From: Glandiceps talaboti
Lineage: Eukaryota; Hemichordata; Enteropneusta; Spengelidae
NCBI RefSeq assembly: GCF_964340395.1
Contig: NC_135559.1
Coordinates: 8,393,759 to 8,457,758, forward strand
Length of the DNA: 64,000 bases
Direction: 5' to 3'
Numbering within the stretch: the first letter of the stretch is position 1; each line of letters begins with the position of its first letter. The position numbers and the translations under genes were made by a program. The notes under the pieces are model-generated. The model was not told the origin of the DNA. It ran no database searches and saw only the letters and a program-made list of their open reading frames with translations. This document shows, one piece after another, positions 1-11,696 of this stretch.

Positions 1-173
1 AAATTCATATATATTGTGTGATTTATTTGTTTGAATATATATATATTATATACTTTATATATGATTTATTTTAATTCTCTCTTTTGTTTGGGTTTATTGG
101 CCTGAATTCCAATTTCCAGTGTATTAATATTCATATGTGTTTTGAACTTCGCAAGTCCTTCTATCATAAAATT

Positions 174-274
174 TCTGTCTGTCTGTCTGCCTGTCTGTCT
201 GTGTGTCTGTCTGTGTGTCTGTCTGTCTGTCTGTGTTGTGTGTGTATGTATGTATGTATGTATGTATGTATGTA

Positions 275-321
<47 letters not shown>

Positions 322-430
322 ATGTATGTATGTATGTATGTATGTATGTATGTATGTATGTATGTATGTATGTATGTATGTATGTATGTATGTATGTATG
401 TATGTATGTATGTATGTATGCATGTATGTG
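174..430. repeat. TCTG/TGTA tetranucleotide microsatellite
   Basis: A run of TCTG units passes into TGTA, back to TCTG and then to about 100 bases of TGTA. The switches between the two motifs suggest successive slippage on variant seeds. All open frames over it (Tyr/Val/Cys/Met on one strand, His/Thr/Tyr/Ile on the other) are translated repeat and not genes. Confidence 0.97.
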
Positions 431-3362
431 CCTATGTTGAACTCTGTATGTCCGTATGTCTCTTATCTTTTGTGTAATGTGTGTATCTCAGTATGTCTCA
501 TCCTCTGTACATATACATTCATGTACATTTAAATGTGTATGTATTACCCCTAGCACTATTATAACTTTCTGTAGGCTGTCCTTGCTACATGGCATAATAC
601 ACATACCCAACTCGGTCATCTGGTGCAATACATTTGTCTATCTCCATACATTTTTGATACGCTCTGGTAAAATGAAAAATCTAATATCGTGTTGATGAAT
701 TGTGCTGAAATAACTACATTAGTACCTCACTAGTTAATACAAAATTTAGAACACTTACATTAGTAAATGAGTTAAACCTTATCACAAATTCTCAAGTACT
801 TTTCCTTTTTTTTCATGAGACGCGGTTCTGTTTATTCTGTCATGAGAAAAACATGAAGCGCATACGTCAATGGACGGTTCTAATTCCAATGATGTAGGCA
901 GACTACAATAGATATGTGTTTGAACCATAATGAAAATATCTCCGGAATCGAATATGAGTATGTTATCAGTAGAAGCTATTGATGAAACAGAATAAATAGT
1001 GAATATTTCTTCCTGATATGGGGGAGGCTTTTGTTCAGTTTTATCTGCTCATGGGAGTTCCTGAACTGCGTTATCTCCAACCTTAGTGTAATATCAAATA
1101 TGATGATTTTTGTACATGATGATATGGGCAAAGCCGAAATGAGATTTCGTGTGTGTTATTCTATTGATGTTATTTGCAGAGAAAACGAGATTTCATAGTC
1201 AAACCCAGCATTGAACTCGAGGGAGTGAAGAATTTAGAGTGAATGAGAACGATTTCAATTAAAACTAGATTTTTTTTTCACTAGATCTGAACCAAATTCA
1301 AGCATTGATTTTGAAAAGCAGTGCATTTGGTTGATAGCAAAAATCAATTTTTCATTGGCTTGTAATAATTTCAGGTGAATATATTGTAGGTGTTTTTTCA
1401 ATGGAATACTAAAAGTATTTTCAAAAGGAGAAAGTCGTTCTTGTAACTCATAGTAATCAGGTTGTGTGTTAGTTTTCGACAATCAATACGCTGATGAATG
1501 TGGACAGTCGCTTGAGTTGAATCAACTCTTTTCAATATGTGCCATTTCTATTTGGCTCCATTTGCAAAGCCATAATAAGTGTGTTGCTCAGGGTATTTGG
1601 TGATGCATTCATTCGACTGTTCTAAATGATCACCATTTTCAATTTTTCCTGTTGTTGGTGTTCTGTCCCGCAAAGAGAGGCTATCAAAGGCGTTGAATAA
1701 GTCTTTTGTGCCCCGGCTTTCCTGTCATCATGTACTATTGTGTAGACACATGGAACCACAATACACCATCCATGCACACTACAAAGCACATAATTTATTT
1801 TGAAAACAGCAAGAACGTAGTGGGTAGGAATTGATGTGCTTCAACAATACCGAGATAATTCCATCTCATCAAGGTAGGTATATGGGTCGCCATTCAGTCG
1901 TACACGTTATATTGTTGTACCCCGTTTCCGGCATTCTCGGTAGGTGAATAGGTTTGCCACTTGTGTTTTGTTAGTTAGACTTATCCATATCCTAGCATGT
2001 TCCATTTCAGACATCGAGGTGTGCTGAATGTTTATGAGACAAACTTTAAAAACAAAACAAAAAAACCCTGATATTTATGCTAAAATAGTAAAATGGTCTT
2101 CTTGAAATTTTCAATCGCAAAGTAGTATAGATGGTTGTCGGAATAAATAGAAAGGCGCCTTGGTTGTTTGATTTCGTTTCTACTTATCATGTATACGATA
2201 GCCTGATTCGAACCTACAAAGGGCAGATTCAGTAAGTGAAGTGGGCTTAATTTAATTCTTACTCTTGAAACGAATTCAATGATTGAGGCTCACAATCAGT
2301 ATCTCTGTGCTTATACAATTACAAGATACAAGCACAGACTATACACATAGAGTTTATTGACAGTTTTCTGTCTTCCTCCGTATGTCTTTCATGACTGATT
2401 CAAAAGAAGTTGAGAAAATCTGTCCGAAGGACGACTCTCAATGAGTTCTTGTGAAGGACAAAAGTTTACAGAACGATACAATAAATCCTTTGCGTTGAGC
2501 ACGAATGTGGTATGGTGGAGTATTCAAACGCCGTTGAAACCGTATCTGTGAAGAACACTCAGCTAAAAAGGGATCCGACAAAGCCATATCGTCATTTGTT
2601 GTTGCCAAAGAGAGGGGAAAAGAAGTCAGGTTTATTTTATTGATATCGAAAGAGACACTATTCTGATCAGATATTAGAAATATGATATGGAATTTTGAAA
2701 AGGATAGGGGAAGGGGAGAGAAAAAAAAACAGTTGTAACTTGGTCGCACATGTGTAAATGGAGCGTAGGGCCCAGGGGAGGAAGTGTTGTCATGTGAAAT
2801 CCAAAAGTTAAGTGTTAATTCAGCCATGGATAAAACGCATAAAGACAAGTCATTTGGGAAAACATATTGGAAATGCCGGGAATAATAAGCAAGCGTGGTC
2901 ATCATTCCGATTGAGGGGAGCCTGGCTGTCTAACCGGTGTTGAAGTATATCAATTGTGATTGTGTTGCCGTATAAGTGAATGCTTACTGCACCGCTGCAT
3001 TGTAAACTAACTTACAAATGTAATTTCTCAGCTTTGTATAACCTTGGTCATTAAGTGACAGAAAAGAAAATACATTTATGAAAAAAGCTGGGGCCGCATC
3101 GTGGGCAATTTGATCAGAAGAAGAAGAAATAGGGTACAAATGTAAGATACAAAGACCGTTGTCACTCGACTTCCTTTTCTTTAAAACTAGTGTCAAACGC
3201 TTTGTTGGATGCATTGATGTTGTTGGTCATTTGTGAGATATTTCAGCCTGACCTTTTAAAAATTAGTAATTCAATGAAAACTTTATTTGAGGATATTTTT
3301 GAACAATTATCATTGTGTTGTTGCTAAAGAGTGGTATAAAGGAGGTAAAATATACCCGAGTT
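431..3362. other. unique, no gene recognised
   Basis: Unique AT-rich sequence. A weak hairpin lies at 2303-2339 (CTGTGCTT opposite AAGCACAG). At 1180 a good 3' splice-like site (T-rich tract, TTTGCAG) opens a 20-codon frame ending in TGA at 1242 with many G-starting codons, but no partner exon was found. The 155-codon minus-strand frame at 2438-2905 has no recognisable domain and no splice or start context that persuades me. I see no RNA gene. Confidence 0.5.
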
Positions 3363-3574
3363 CTCTCGTCCAGTGTGCCCTCTAATGATAGCCAAATTTT
3401 GTTGATGCGAGTCAAAATGAGAAAAACTGATGCGAGTCAAAATGAGAAAAACTGGGATTTCTGATGAATCATCCACATAGTAAGAGACAGGGGAACACCA
3501 AATCTTGGTGCGTCACTAGAAATTGTGTGGTCAGTTGCATGTCAAATTGGCTTAGAGGATACACTGCTCCCGTC
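3363..3574. mobile_element. hAT-like MITE, copy 1, with 8 bp target duplication
   Basis: The element proper is 3371-3566 (196 bp). It starts CAGTGTGCCCTCTA and ends with a slightly decayed reverse complement of that sequence (TAGAGGATACACTG). It is flanked by CTCTCGTC (3363-3370) and CTCCCGTC (3567-3574), a 7/8 match. An 8 bp duplication and CAGTG ends are typical of hAT superfamily elements. There is no transposase frame, so it is non-autonomous. A 24 bp segment is tandemly doubled at about 3406-3453. A second copy lies at 55790-56062. Confidence 0.85.
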
Positions 3575-4321
3575 ATATTGTCGGCGTTCCCACCAAAATT
3601 ACAAGTTCATAGTGTAAAAAACTGTAAGTACATCTATGCATGCCAAGTTGTACCTGACATCAATCCTCTTTTACCGTCATTTAAACTTAAAGCAAAAATA
3701 TCATCATTAATATGTAGGTTGGTAAAAGAGAAATTGTATATATTTTTCTTGACCCCCCCCCCCCCCAAAATAATTTTTTTTTACACAATTGCAATAAATC
3801 GATAACTCTCTGATTTGACAAACCCGACTTTGTACTAAATACAAGACTCAAATTTACCTTCAATTCTTGATAGTCAAATTTTAATATCCAAGTATACTGT
3901 TTCATTTCCTTCTTTCTATTGATTTCCTTTGGTTAGACTACCACCTCCTAAATCTGGTAGTCACAATACAGTATGTTAGTTCTGTGCCCTAGACTACTGC
4001 TTATTTTATCCCCTGCAAATAAACTACAATTTAAAGTATTTTCTTTCACTAGAAGTACACTTTTTTATCTCTTCACTGACAATGATTTCTGCACCCAGTA
4101 TTTAGACCATTGACGTGCTAACATCAGTAGCTTCAGACACCTAGTACTTGTACCTCTGTTCACCAACAGTAAGCTATTGCCCTTTGACCCAGCAGTTATT
4201 TGTCTACCCAGAGTTCTACTATGATGTGATAATGGAACTGTAGCCCAGCTTGCTCTCCACCAGCAGTTGTACATGTAGGCTACATATTTTTATTTCAACC
4301 AGAAGTGATTTTAATACATAT
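3575..4321. other. unique, no gene recognised
   Basis: AT-rich unique sequence with a C14 tract at 3753-3766. I see no convincing exon, RNA gene or dispersed repeat. Confidence 0.5.
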
Positions 4322-4590
4322 CATGCTTACAGTTACCATAGCCATCCCTCTTTCAAGTTGTTATTGGCTACCCCTCTTTTGAGTACTTACTGGTCACCAC
4401 CTCTGCCAAGCAGTTAGTGGCTACCCCTCTTTCAAGTAATTACTGGCCACCCCTCTTTCAAGCAGTTACTGGCATCCTCTCTTTCAAGCAGTAAACAGCC
4501 ATCCTTCTGTGAAGCAGTAAGCGGCCATCCCTCTGTGAAGCAGTAAGCGGGCATCCCTTTGCCAAGCAGCTGCTGGCCAGTCTGCATTCA
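4322..4590. repeat. ~32 bp degenerate minisatellite
   Basis: About eight tandem units of the form CCCTCTTTCAAGCAGTTACTGGCCA with substitutions. Variants change CTTTCAAG to CTGTGAAG or TTGCCAAG toward the 3' side, so variant units are clustered. It is non-coding as far as can be seen. Confidence 0.85.
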
Positions 4591-4726
4591 ACAAAGTTTT
4601 GCCAAGAATGTGTTAAATCCCATCTTAGGATTTTGTTTTTATTTACACACATCTTTTCCACCACGCAGTTATTTGAGATATTTGACCACTAAGAATTAAA
4701 CCGATATATAAGAAGAGTATAAATCA

Positions 4727-5052
4727 TATTATACCATGCACGAACCATGATCAGCAAAAAATATGGAATATATACTCTGGTCGTTCTACATCACGACAAC
4801 ACATGTCTATGTCACTGATTCTGCTGTGTTCGAAATATAAGTCAACATTCTCAAAATTGCCATTACTTTCCTTGATTTTTCTTTGATATTACTGATGCTG
4901 GTATAATTATGTTAATCTCCAATATTTTTCTTCATTCAGCTGGAAAATACTCGTGACCTAAGGGTTGTCAGTACTTGTCTAACGACTCAGAGTGACAAAG
5001 GCCCCTTAGGTCACTCATATTTTCTTTGGCTGAAAAAAAGAAAAATAATGGG
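4727..5052 (+). mobile_element. GACCTAAGGG family MITE-like element, copy 1
   Basis: This copy matches, in the opposite orientation, the segment at 63342-63660. One end (ATACCATGCACGA near 4730, then a stretch with ATATGGAATATATACTCTGG) is shared by both copies. The other end forms a long imperfect hairpin with arms 4919-4964 and 5002-5052, meeting at GTGACCTAAGGG / CCCCTTAGGTCAC. A solo piece of the same arm lies at 49044-49090. No transposase frame is present. The superfamily is not assigned because no clear target duplication was found. Confidence 0.75.
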
Positions 5053-5454
5053 AATAACATATGAATCAAATATCTGTGGACAAATGTAAAAAGGTAGTCA
5101 ATTTGAGGCAGTGAAAATAAAAGAAACGATAATAAATAATCATTGATTGAACAAGTGGTTATAGTTAACTTATCTGAGCTACTTCTCAATTTGGAATATG
5201 AAGACAAAAACGTGATAGTATAGTACGAAGAATTGTTTCAATTTTCTTGTACATGCATATATAGAAATAATTCCCGTATTAAGAATTGTTTATCGTGAAA
5301 AAACAAATTGCCTTGTTTACTTAGTAATGGTAGATAGTAAAATAGGATAAGATTAATTGCAAAATATAACATTTAGAAATTTATTTTTAGGGTTGACAGT
5401 ACAGAACTTGTGATTCATTACCATCATTTTTTTTCTGTGTTTTCATTCCTGCAG
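5053..5454. other. unique AT-rich sequence
   Basis: No gene or repeat recognised, apart from the polypyrimidine tract that leads into the splice-like site at 5454. Confidence 0.4.
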
Positions 5455-5529
5455 GGCTATGATACTGTGCCAACATTGAAGAAGTTTATCACATGCTGAC
5501 TGGCCGAACCTCTTTAACTAGATACTGAG
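5455..5529 (+). ncRNA. candidate non-coding or 5'UTR exon
   Basis: This 75 nt segment is preceded by an excellent 3' splice-like site (a long T/C tract ending CATTCCTGCAG) and followed by a 5' splice-like site (CTGAG|GTAATT). All three frames contain stops, so if real it is an untranslated exon, either of a long non-coding RNA or of a gene whose coding part lies downstream on the same strand (compare 22544-22724). This is inference from splice motifs only. Such pairs also occur by chance in 64 kb. Confidence 0.25.
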
Positions 5530-6856
5530 GTAATTTAGCCAATGATAAGTTTACTTTGATTGTTAGAATATTGGGCAATCCACTTCAAATAGAACTTATT
5601 ACAGGGGGAAGTGGGTAGATTAAAACGGGAAGGATACTGCTAATCGTTTCTGCATGGTGTTCTAGTCGGCAACCGATCAAAACCACCCTCTCCGTTGTAT
5701 CTCACAGTCGTTACGCCTAATCAGTCTGGTTTATAGGACTGCGTGATTAGATTGGACGAAATATTGGAGTCAAAAGGAAGCATTACGATAACATCAAATG
5801 CAATTATTGAAAGAGTAATAAATATGGAAATCGACAAGATAATATGATCAATGGTGATTGCAAATGTTTTGATAAAATTATAGAACGAGTTCACCAGTGT
5901 TTCTTATCTGACGGTATTCAACCAATGACTGATACCCGACTCGGTTTCCAATGAGTTTGAAGTCAATGATGAAGGGCTTTCAAGTATATTCAGCTATAGA
6001 TGCTATTGTGACAATAACGTGTGATTATTTTGTCTCAGATTGAATTAAGTTACATAAATAAATCATAGTTATCTGGCGAAGAAAATGAGTGATGATACAA
6101 TTTGAAATTGTATCCCCTTGTTGTGTTTGTTAAAGCTAAAAATATATATATTCTTCTGCATCCATATTGAGTATCTGGAGTATACAGTGAAATCGGCAAG
6201 ATACAAGAATCACACAATGTTAGGGTTTTTTTTATTGAAAATATTTTTATGTGTTTTAGAAAAGACATCAAACCTACTCCGATAATATCAAAGGAAATGT
6301 AAACTCGGAGATACAATGTGTTTTTAGAAATTTTGTTGAAGAGGGGGGACAATGGGTGATACTTTGATGAGGGAGTCTAACTATTTGATGAATACAAGTT
6401 TTCTATGACTAGAAACATGAATGTACTAAGCATTATCCAAACAACTTTGTACAGTAGACCATAACAAGTGCTGTAGTCATGCTCCAGTAAGTCAGTATTT
6501 TGGCTAAAGTCCTCAGGCTAACAAAACGTTGACGCTCGAACCATTGTTTTGTTTTCCTTTGTGTTGCAATTGTTGACACAAAACAAATGTTGTCAGTCAT
6601 TTTATCACCTCTTCGTTTTCAAATTGATAAAAGTTAACGTCTTTTCTTGGTGAAGAAAACTCCACTAGTTGTAACTGGGGATGTTACTTTTTCAATCAGA
6701 CAACCTACAATTTTGTTCACTGAAAATTGTTCAAACACTAATAATTAGGCATTTTATGTATTAATTAGAGATTGATTTTATCCTTAAATAGGACATTAAC
6801 AGTTTGATCTCATAATCACATCGGGGTGCTGATTTTTTGGGTATGGACTCAAAGTT
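5530..6856. other. unique, no gene recognised
   Basis: Mostly AT-rich unique sequence. The part at about 5640-5780 is more complex in composition (CCGATCAAAACC, CGTTACGCCTAATC) and could be a conserved non-coding segment, but this cannot be judged without alignment. Confidence 0.4.
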
Positions 6857-7160
6857 GTTGTCAGTGGTCGAGTGGTTAGCTTGTATGCCTCTTACCTCTG
6901 CAGCGTGGGTTCAAACCCGCCAGGTGTCGGCTGGGTTTGATTTAAAATTTAACCAGGTCTATGTGTAAGAAGGGTGATGCTCAGTTTGACACTGTCGAAC
7001 AACACAGATTTTCCCCAGGTATTCCAGTTTCTTCCTGCTTCTTCAACATGAGGGTGCTGCTCTTGTGGTGACCATTCAGTATATCATATTATGTGTATAG
7101 CTGCCAAAATATATTTACCCACAGGTGACGCCATACCTTTCAGGGTATACGTACGATTAC
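6857..7160 (+). mobile_element. tRNA-derived SINE
   Basis: The head is tRNA-like. An A-box-like TGGTCGAGTGG (6865-6875) and a B-box GGTTCAAACCC (6908-6918) are at normal pol III spacing. The body that follows (CAGATTTTCCCCAGGTATTC, then TTCTTCC) resembles the conserved central domains seen in several invertebrate SINE superfamilies; that family assignment is from memory and not tested. There is no clear A-rich tail or target duplication, so the copy is probably old. It is not a functional tRNA gene because the anticodon arm and acceptor stem do not pair. Confidence 0.7.
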
Positions 7161-7223
7161 ATGAAAGTCATTTTATCTAATTAAAAGTTTTCAAAAAAGT
7201 TTCCAATTGCAGCTAGTGCAGCT

Positions 7224-7365
7224 TTTTATTAAAGTGGCCATATGGATGAGGATTGGGGCATTTTTGGGGGATTTTTAATTCATAAAACAATTTTATCACA
7301 AGCTTACTACTTGAAAAATTAATGTGAAACAACATAGACCAAGTCCTTGTTTGTAACTCAATAAA
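7224..7365 (+). repeat. dispersed repeat (AAAGTGG family), copy 1
   Basis: TTATTAAAGTGGCCATATGG, then ATAAAACAATTTTATCA and CTTGAAAAATTAATGTGAA recur in the same order at 55164-55313. Blocks of identity interrupted by small indels show common descent. Class unknown: no terminal inverted repeat, target duplication or pol III box is visible. Confidence 0.7.
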
Positions 7366-7404
7366 TCACAAAAAATTAATATATGTGTTAAATGTTTGTT
7401 ATCC

Positions 7405-7405
7405 A

Positions 7406-7431
<26 letters not shown>
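7405..7431. repeat. AAT trinucleotide microsatellite
   Basis: About nine AAT units. Confidence 0.95.
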
Positions 7432-7436
<5 letters not shown>

Positions 7437-7485
7437 TTTTTACACATTTTTTTTCTTAGCTTAAGTAAAGTGACTGAAACTCACA

Positions 7486-7700
7486 ATTTCTTACTATTGG
7501 TAGTTCGAAACCCCAGTAAAGGGACTGGGGAACGCACACAATTTCTTACTACAGGTAGTTCGAAACTCCAGTAAACCAGCTATGGAACTTACAAATCTGT
7601 AGTTCAGAACCCCAGTAAAGGGACTGGGGAACTCACAAAATGTCTTACTACAGGTACTTTGACATCTCTTTAATAGTGGTTCGAAACCCCAGTCAAGTGA
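7486..7700. repeat. ~64 bp degenerate tandem repeat
   Basis: Three to four copies of a unit containing GTAGTTCGAAACCCCAGTAA, GGGACTGGGGAAC and ATTTCTTACTA. The TTCGAAACCCC motif resembles a pol III B box, but there is no A box in register, so I do not call a tRNA or SINE. Confidence 0.8.
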
Positions 7701-8999
7701 TTGGGCAACTTGCACATTATACCTACTAACCACCCCAACAAAAGCATCACAGTCATTGTATAGATACATGACAAGTTCAGCATTTTCAATCCTTGTACAA
7801 CATTGTACGATTTGACCTGAAATACATTGAATGAAACTAAAATACCTCAATTGGTACCGATGACAAGTACGGTAAAATACCCATTGACATTTCAAAATAG
7901 TATTCCTATGGTAATTTATGACATCTCGGAAAAAATTTGTTCGGTTCCTTTAGTAATAACAAAATTGCTTATCATCAGAAACTAATATCCCCCTTAATTT
8001 TCTATAACGATATAAATACCATACATTCAGGTCTTTCAGTTCCTGTCAGCGCCTGACACAATGTCCTCTCCTAGAGTAAAGAAGTCAACTTTTGTATTAC
8101 ATGATGTGATTTCCATGTGTATGAAAAAAACGAGATCTGTTCACGAAATTGTGCAATTTTCCTATCTTTCCGGAGGCAATATGTTTCCATCAAGAACAGA
8201 TTGTATGTAATTTTTGTAAGGGGATGAGAAGGGCATTATTTTGGGATGCTGTTTCCGATTGTGGCTGCTAGACTACCGATCTTAGATGAATGTCTTCTTT
8301 TATCAAGTTATTTTAGTCTGATTTGAAACTTTACCAATTCACCTATCAATACTCTTGAAAGAATATTCGTGAAAGAATATCTCAAGCGAGAACATTTTTT
8401 GAAAATTTTTTTTTTTTTTTGAGAGAAAGTGGTTGTCGTCTGACAATGAAAGATGATTGCTTTGATATGGTATCCTTGTTTCAGTGACTGTGAATAGAAC
8501 GCAATGAAAATAATTGCACTGAAATAACTTGAAAAGATTCGAAAAAGAAGTGTCCGGTGTACAACAGACTCAAAATGGCTTCATATATAATTTATCAAAT
8601 TATCTGGAATAGTCATTTTGTCATTAACAAGAAGAAATGAAGTCACAAAAAATTAGAAATATGAAAATCTTGCATTCAACAAAATCAGAGAATTGTGGTC
8701 ATATCCTTTATGAGTACAAATAATTGGTCTTCAGATTTCAAACAATTTGTTTCTTTGAATGTGAGTTGACATTTTCAAAGGAAACTCATGAAAAATTATC
8801 TAAAATTAAGTTTGCTGAAGACTGATCAACAGTATTGTAATAAAATTCCAGCTATAAATTAGTGAAATATGTCACTGAAAATGTCTGAAACTTAAACATT
8901 ATTTGATATTGTTATGAATGGAAAGTGTGAAGCAATATCTCTCACCACAAATTTCAGTTGACAAACACGGATTTAACCCTTAAGAATGCCATTTTCAAT
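7701..8999. other. unique AT-rich sequence
   Basis: No gene recognised. It contains a T-rich run near 8395-8420. From about 8800 it drifts into the degenerate array that follows. Confidence 0.4.
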
Positions 9000-9730
9000 G
9001 ATATTCGTAGAAATGAATTCTCAGGCAGACAGGTGAAGTTATCATTAAAAACACTGAAACTAAAACTTAATTTTTTCCAAAATTTAATAAAAAGTGTCTC
9101 TTACACAACAGAATGACGAATGAAGTTTACAGAAATTCATGCTGGGACAGATAGAATAATCTGATTTTTTTTCAAACCTGAGATTTTTTTACTCCAAAAC
9201 TATTTTTTATGCAAAAGTTTGCCATATTACTGTTTAATTTTATTTAAATGTCTGTCTGACAACAGATAACAAACAAAGATTACAGAAATACATCTGGGAC
9301 TTACAGATAAATTTTATTTTTCAACTGTGAGAAAAGTTTTACTGAAAAATGAGAAGTTTTTGAAGGGAATGTCAGCCATCTGACGAAAAAAAAAAAAAGT
9401 CACAAAGTTTGTATGACAGTTTGATTTTGGAGGGAAATGTCAGATATCAAAAATGAAGGTACAGAAATGCATGTTGAGAGTTACAGCATTTTTTACAGAA
9501 ATGTCTGGTACGACAGATAGTTGAAATCTTTTTGAAAATACATACAACACCAAAAATTAAGAATACAGAAATGCATGCTGGGATTTGACATTTTTATGGA
9601 AATGTCTTGTTCAAAAGTTTTCATTTTTTTATGACAGATAGTTTAGATATTTTTTAGAAATGTCTGTCGTACGACAAATATCAAAAATGAAGATCACAGA
9701 AATGCATGCTGGGACTTACAAGTAAAATTG
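9000..9730. repeat. degenerate 90-190 bp tandem array
   Basis: The block ACAGAAATGCATGCTGGGAC, paired with TGTCTGNNNNACGACAGATA and AAAAATGAAGAT, recurs about six times with unequal spacing. Decay is heavy, indicating an old array. Confidence 0.75.
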
Positions 9731-10540
9731 ACAGTAGGGTTGATATGCTTGAATGAAGCTAGAATAGTGAATTGAATGTTAATCATCAGTAGATACTGTG
9801 TTGAGAGGGTGATGAAAGTTTTACATTACTGACAGTTTAGGGCGTCTGTATTATGGAAGTGTATTATACCATAGGGAGTACCTAGCCATACTGTCAACGC
9901 TGTGACAAATGAATGTCATAATCACCGCTGAAGCTCCACAGATTGGAAGCAATGAACGGGAAAAATTAATTGGTCACGGGGTTTTCATTCCTTGTGAACA
10001 TGTGTAGATTGGAGATCATTTTTCTTACGAACATGAAAGCCAATTAAAAGTTTTAGCTTTGGATGATAGGTGGGCTGTGAAAGACAGACAGTGGCGATGA
10101 AATGAAGGGAAAAACAGGCCGTTATGTACCCCGTTAGTTACGCAGATTATTCACACCTATAAAGCCTGATTAGGTCAGCCGATCAGATTGATCAGTTTTG
10201 ACATCGGAGTGAATATCACTCGTATAAATCTACCGATATCATAATCATAAATGTAACTAACGTTTGTAACGCTTCCTTTTCACAAATTGCTAGCTATATG
10301 TCCAAGGTGGAAAAATTAGTACCTCATAAATTTTCGTTTTCGCATAAAAATGGAAAGTCCGCAAAATTAAGCACAGGTAGATAAAATTAATTGTCGCCAA
10401 TTTCAACAATTATTCAGTGAGGGATTCTAATTACTGGAGTAATAAACAACACAGAATATAAGAACGATAAAAGTTTGCGACATCTTGTCTGTGCAAGCAC
10501 TGAACATCGCTCTTACTCTGTTATGTCTGTCCAGTGTTTT
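9731..10540. other. unique, no gene recognised
   Basis: Unique sequence of higher complexity than its surroundings, especially 9890-10230 (for example AATCACCGCTGAAGCTCCAC). No open frame or RNA structure was recognised. It is a candidate for conservation testing only. Confidence 0.4.
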
Positions 10541-10950
10541 TGATATGGTTTGGGAACATTAGTAACAGTGGGGGAAATTTGGTCAAACTTGCATAGCTTT
10601 TCACCTTGTACGATAATTTTGATTGGGAACCTTGATAACAAAGTGGGGGAAAACTGGTAAAATTTGCGTAGATTTCAACTTTATACCCTAATTTTGATGC
10701 ATAACCCTGGTAACAGAATAGGGAAAATCAGATAAAATTTGCATAGATTTCAACTTTATACCCTAATTTTGATGGGTAACCCTGGTAACAGTGGGTGAAA
10801 TCTGGTAAAATTTGCATAGATTTCCATATCTTGTACTGTAATTTGGTCATAAACAAAGAAAATTGGATAAAACTTGCAATTATTTCATCGTCCTGTAATA
10901 TAACTTTGGTGAGAAAATCTGGTAAAAACTGGGGGAACTTGGATTTTATC
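10541..10950 (+). repeat. 75 bp minisatellite, locus 1
   Basis: Four to five units of about 75 bp with core blocks TTTTGATGGGTAACCCTGG, TAACAGTGGGTGAAATCTGG and AAAATTTGCATAGATTTC. The array ends in a shortened variant unit (AAACAAAGAAAATTGGATAA). The same unit is at 32410-33150 in the same orientation and at 15421-15749 inverted. Confidence 0.9.
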
Positions 10951-11006
10951 TATTAGACTGTAAGATACCATATGTCGCGTTGTTTATTTATACAATGCAA
11001 TGTTTG

Positions 11007-11125
<119 letters not shown>

Positions 11126-11696
11126 AGTACTTATAATATTTCAATTCTCCACAAAAATACTAGTTTACTCGTTGATAAGCCCCCAGTGCTATCTAATTAT
11201 GTATAAATGGCTAAAATTGGTTTAACATGTTTCCTAAAATTGGCGAAAACGGTTCCCCTGGGACGTGGGTTTGTACTGAAAAGTATTTGCAAAATAAAAA
11301 AAAAATCTTTGCTGGAGTGCACATGTTCTTTGTCGGCTGTGAAATCTGAAGGGTTTTCCATTACACAGGGTTATGACTTTTTTATGCCAATACAAGTGCC
11401 CTCACTGCATTTCTAAGTAGACCTTTTCAAGCTGTATTACAACAACTTCAGATATTTGAAGGATGATTCACAATATTTTATCTTTCTCTCTGTTCTTACA
11501 TTTTTCTGTCTCTGCTCACTGCATACTCTCCATATTGTCTGTATTTGATATATTACAGGTATTTTCTACACAGCTTGTTATGTACAATATTCTCTTTATT
11601 CAATTATATAGTACTGATGTGAGAAAACAGAAAAGTGCAGTCACTGTACTGTTATGTTTTCTTATACTTTTCTTAATAACCTTAATAGCCTCTTCC
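11126..11696. other. unique, no gene recognised
   Basis: AT-rich and unique. Short chance frames only. Confidence 0.4.

Noticed and set aside
2438-2905. 155-codon minus-strand open frame
   Set aside because: No recognisable domain, no splice or promoter support and low-complexity hydrophobic stretches. A frame of this length is possible by chance here.
3464-3805. 113-codon open frame
   Set aside because: It begins inside the hAT-like MITE and runs through a C tract. The similar frame at 55858-56109 is the second MITE copy, which shows that the shared peptide is transposon sequence.
6857-6925. tRNA gene
   Set aside because: A and B boxes are present but the arms do not pair into a cloverleaf, and a long SINE-type body follows.
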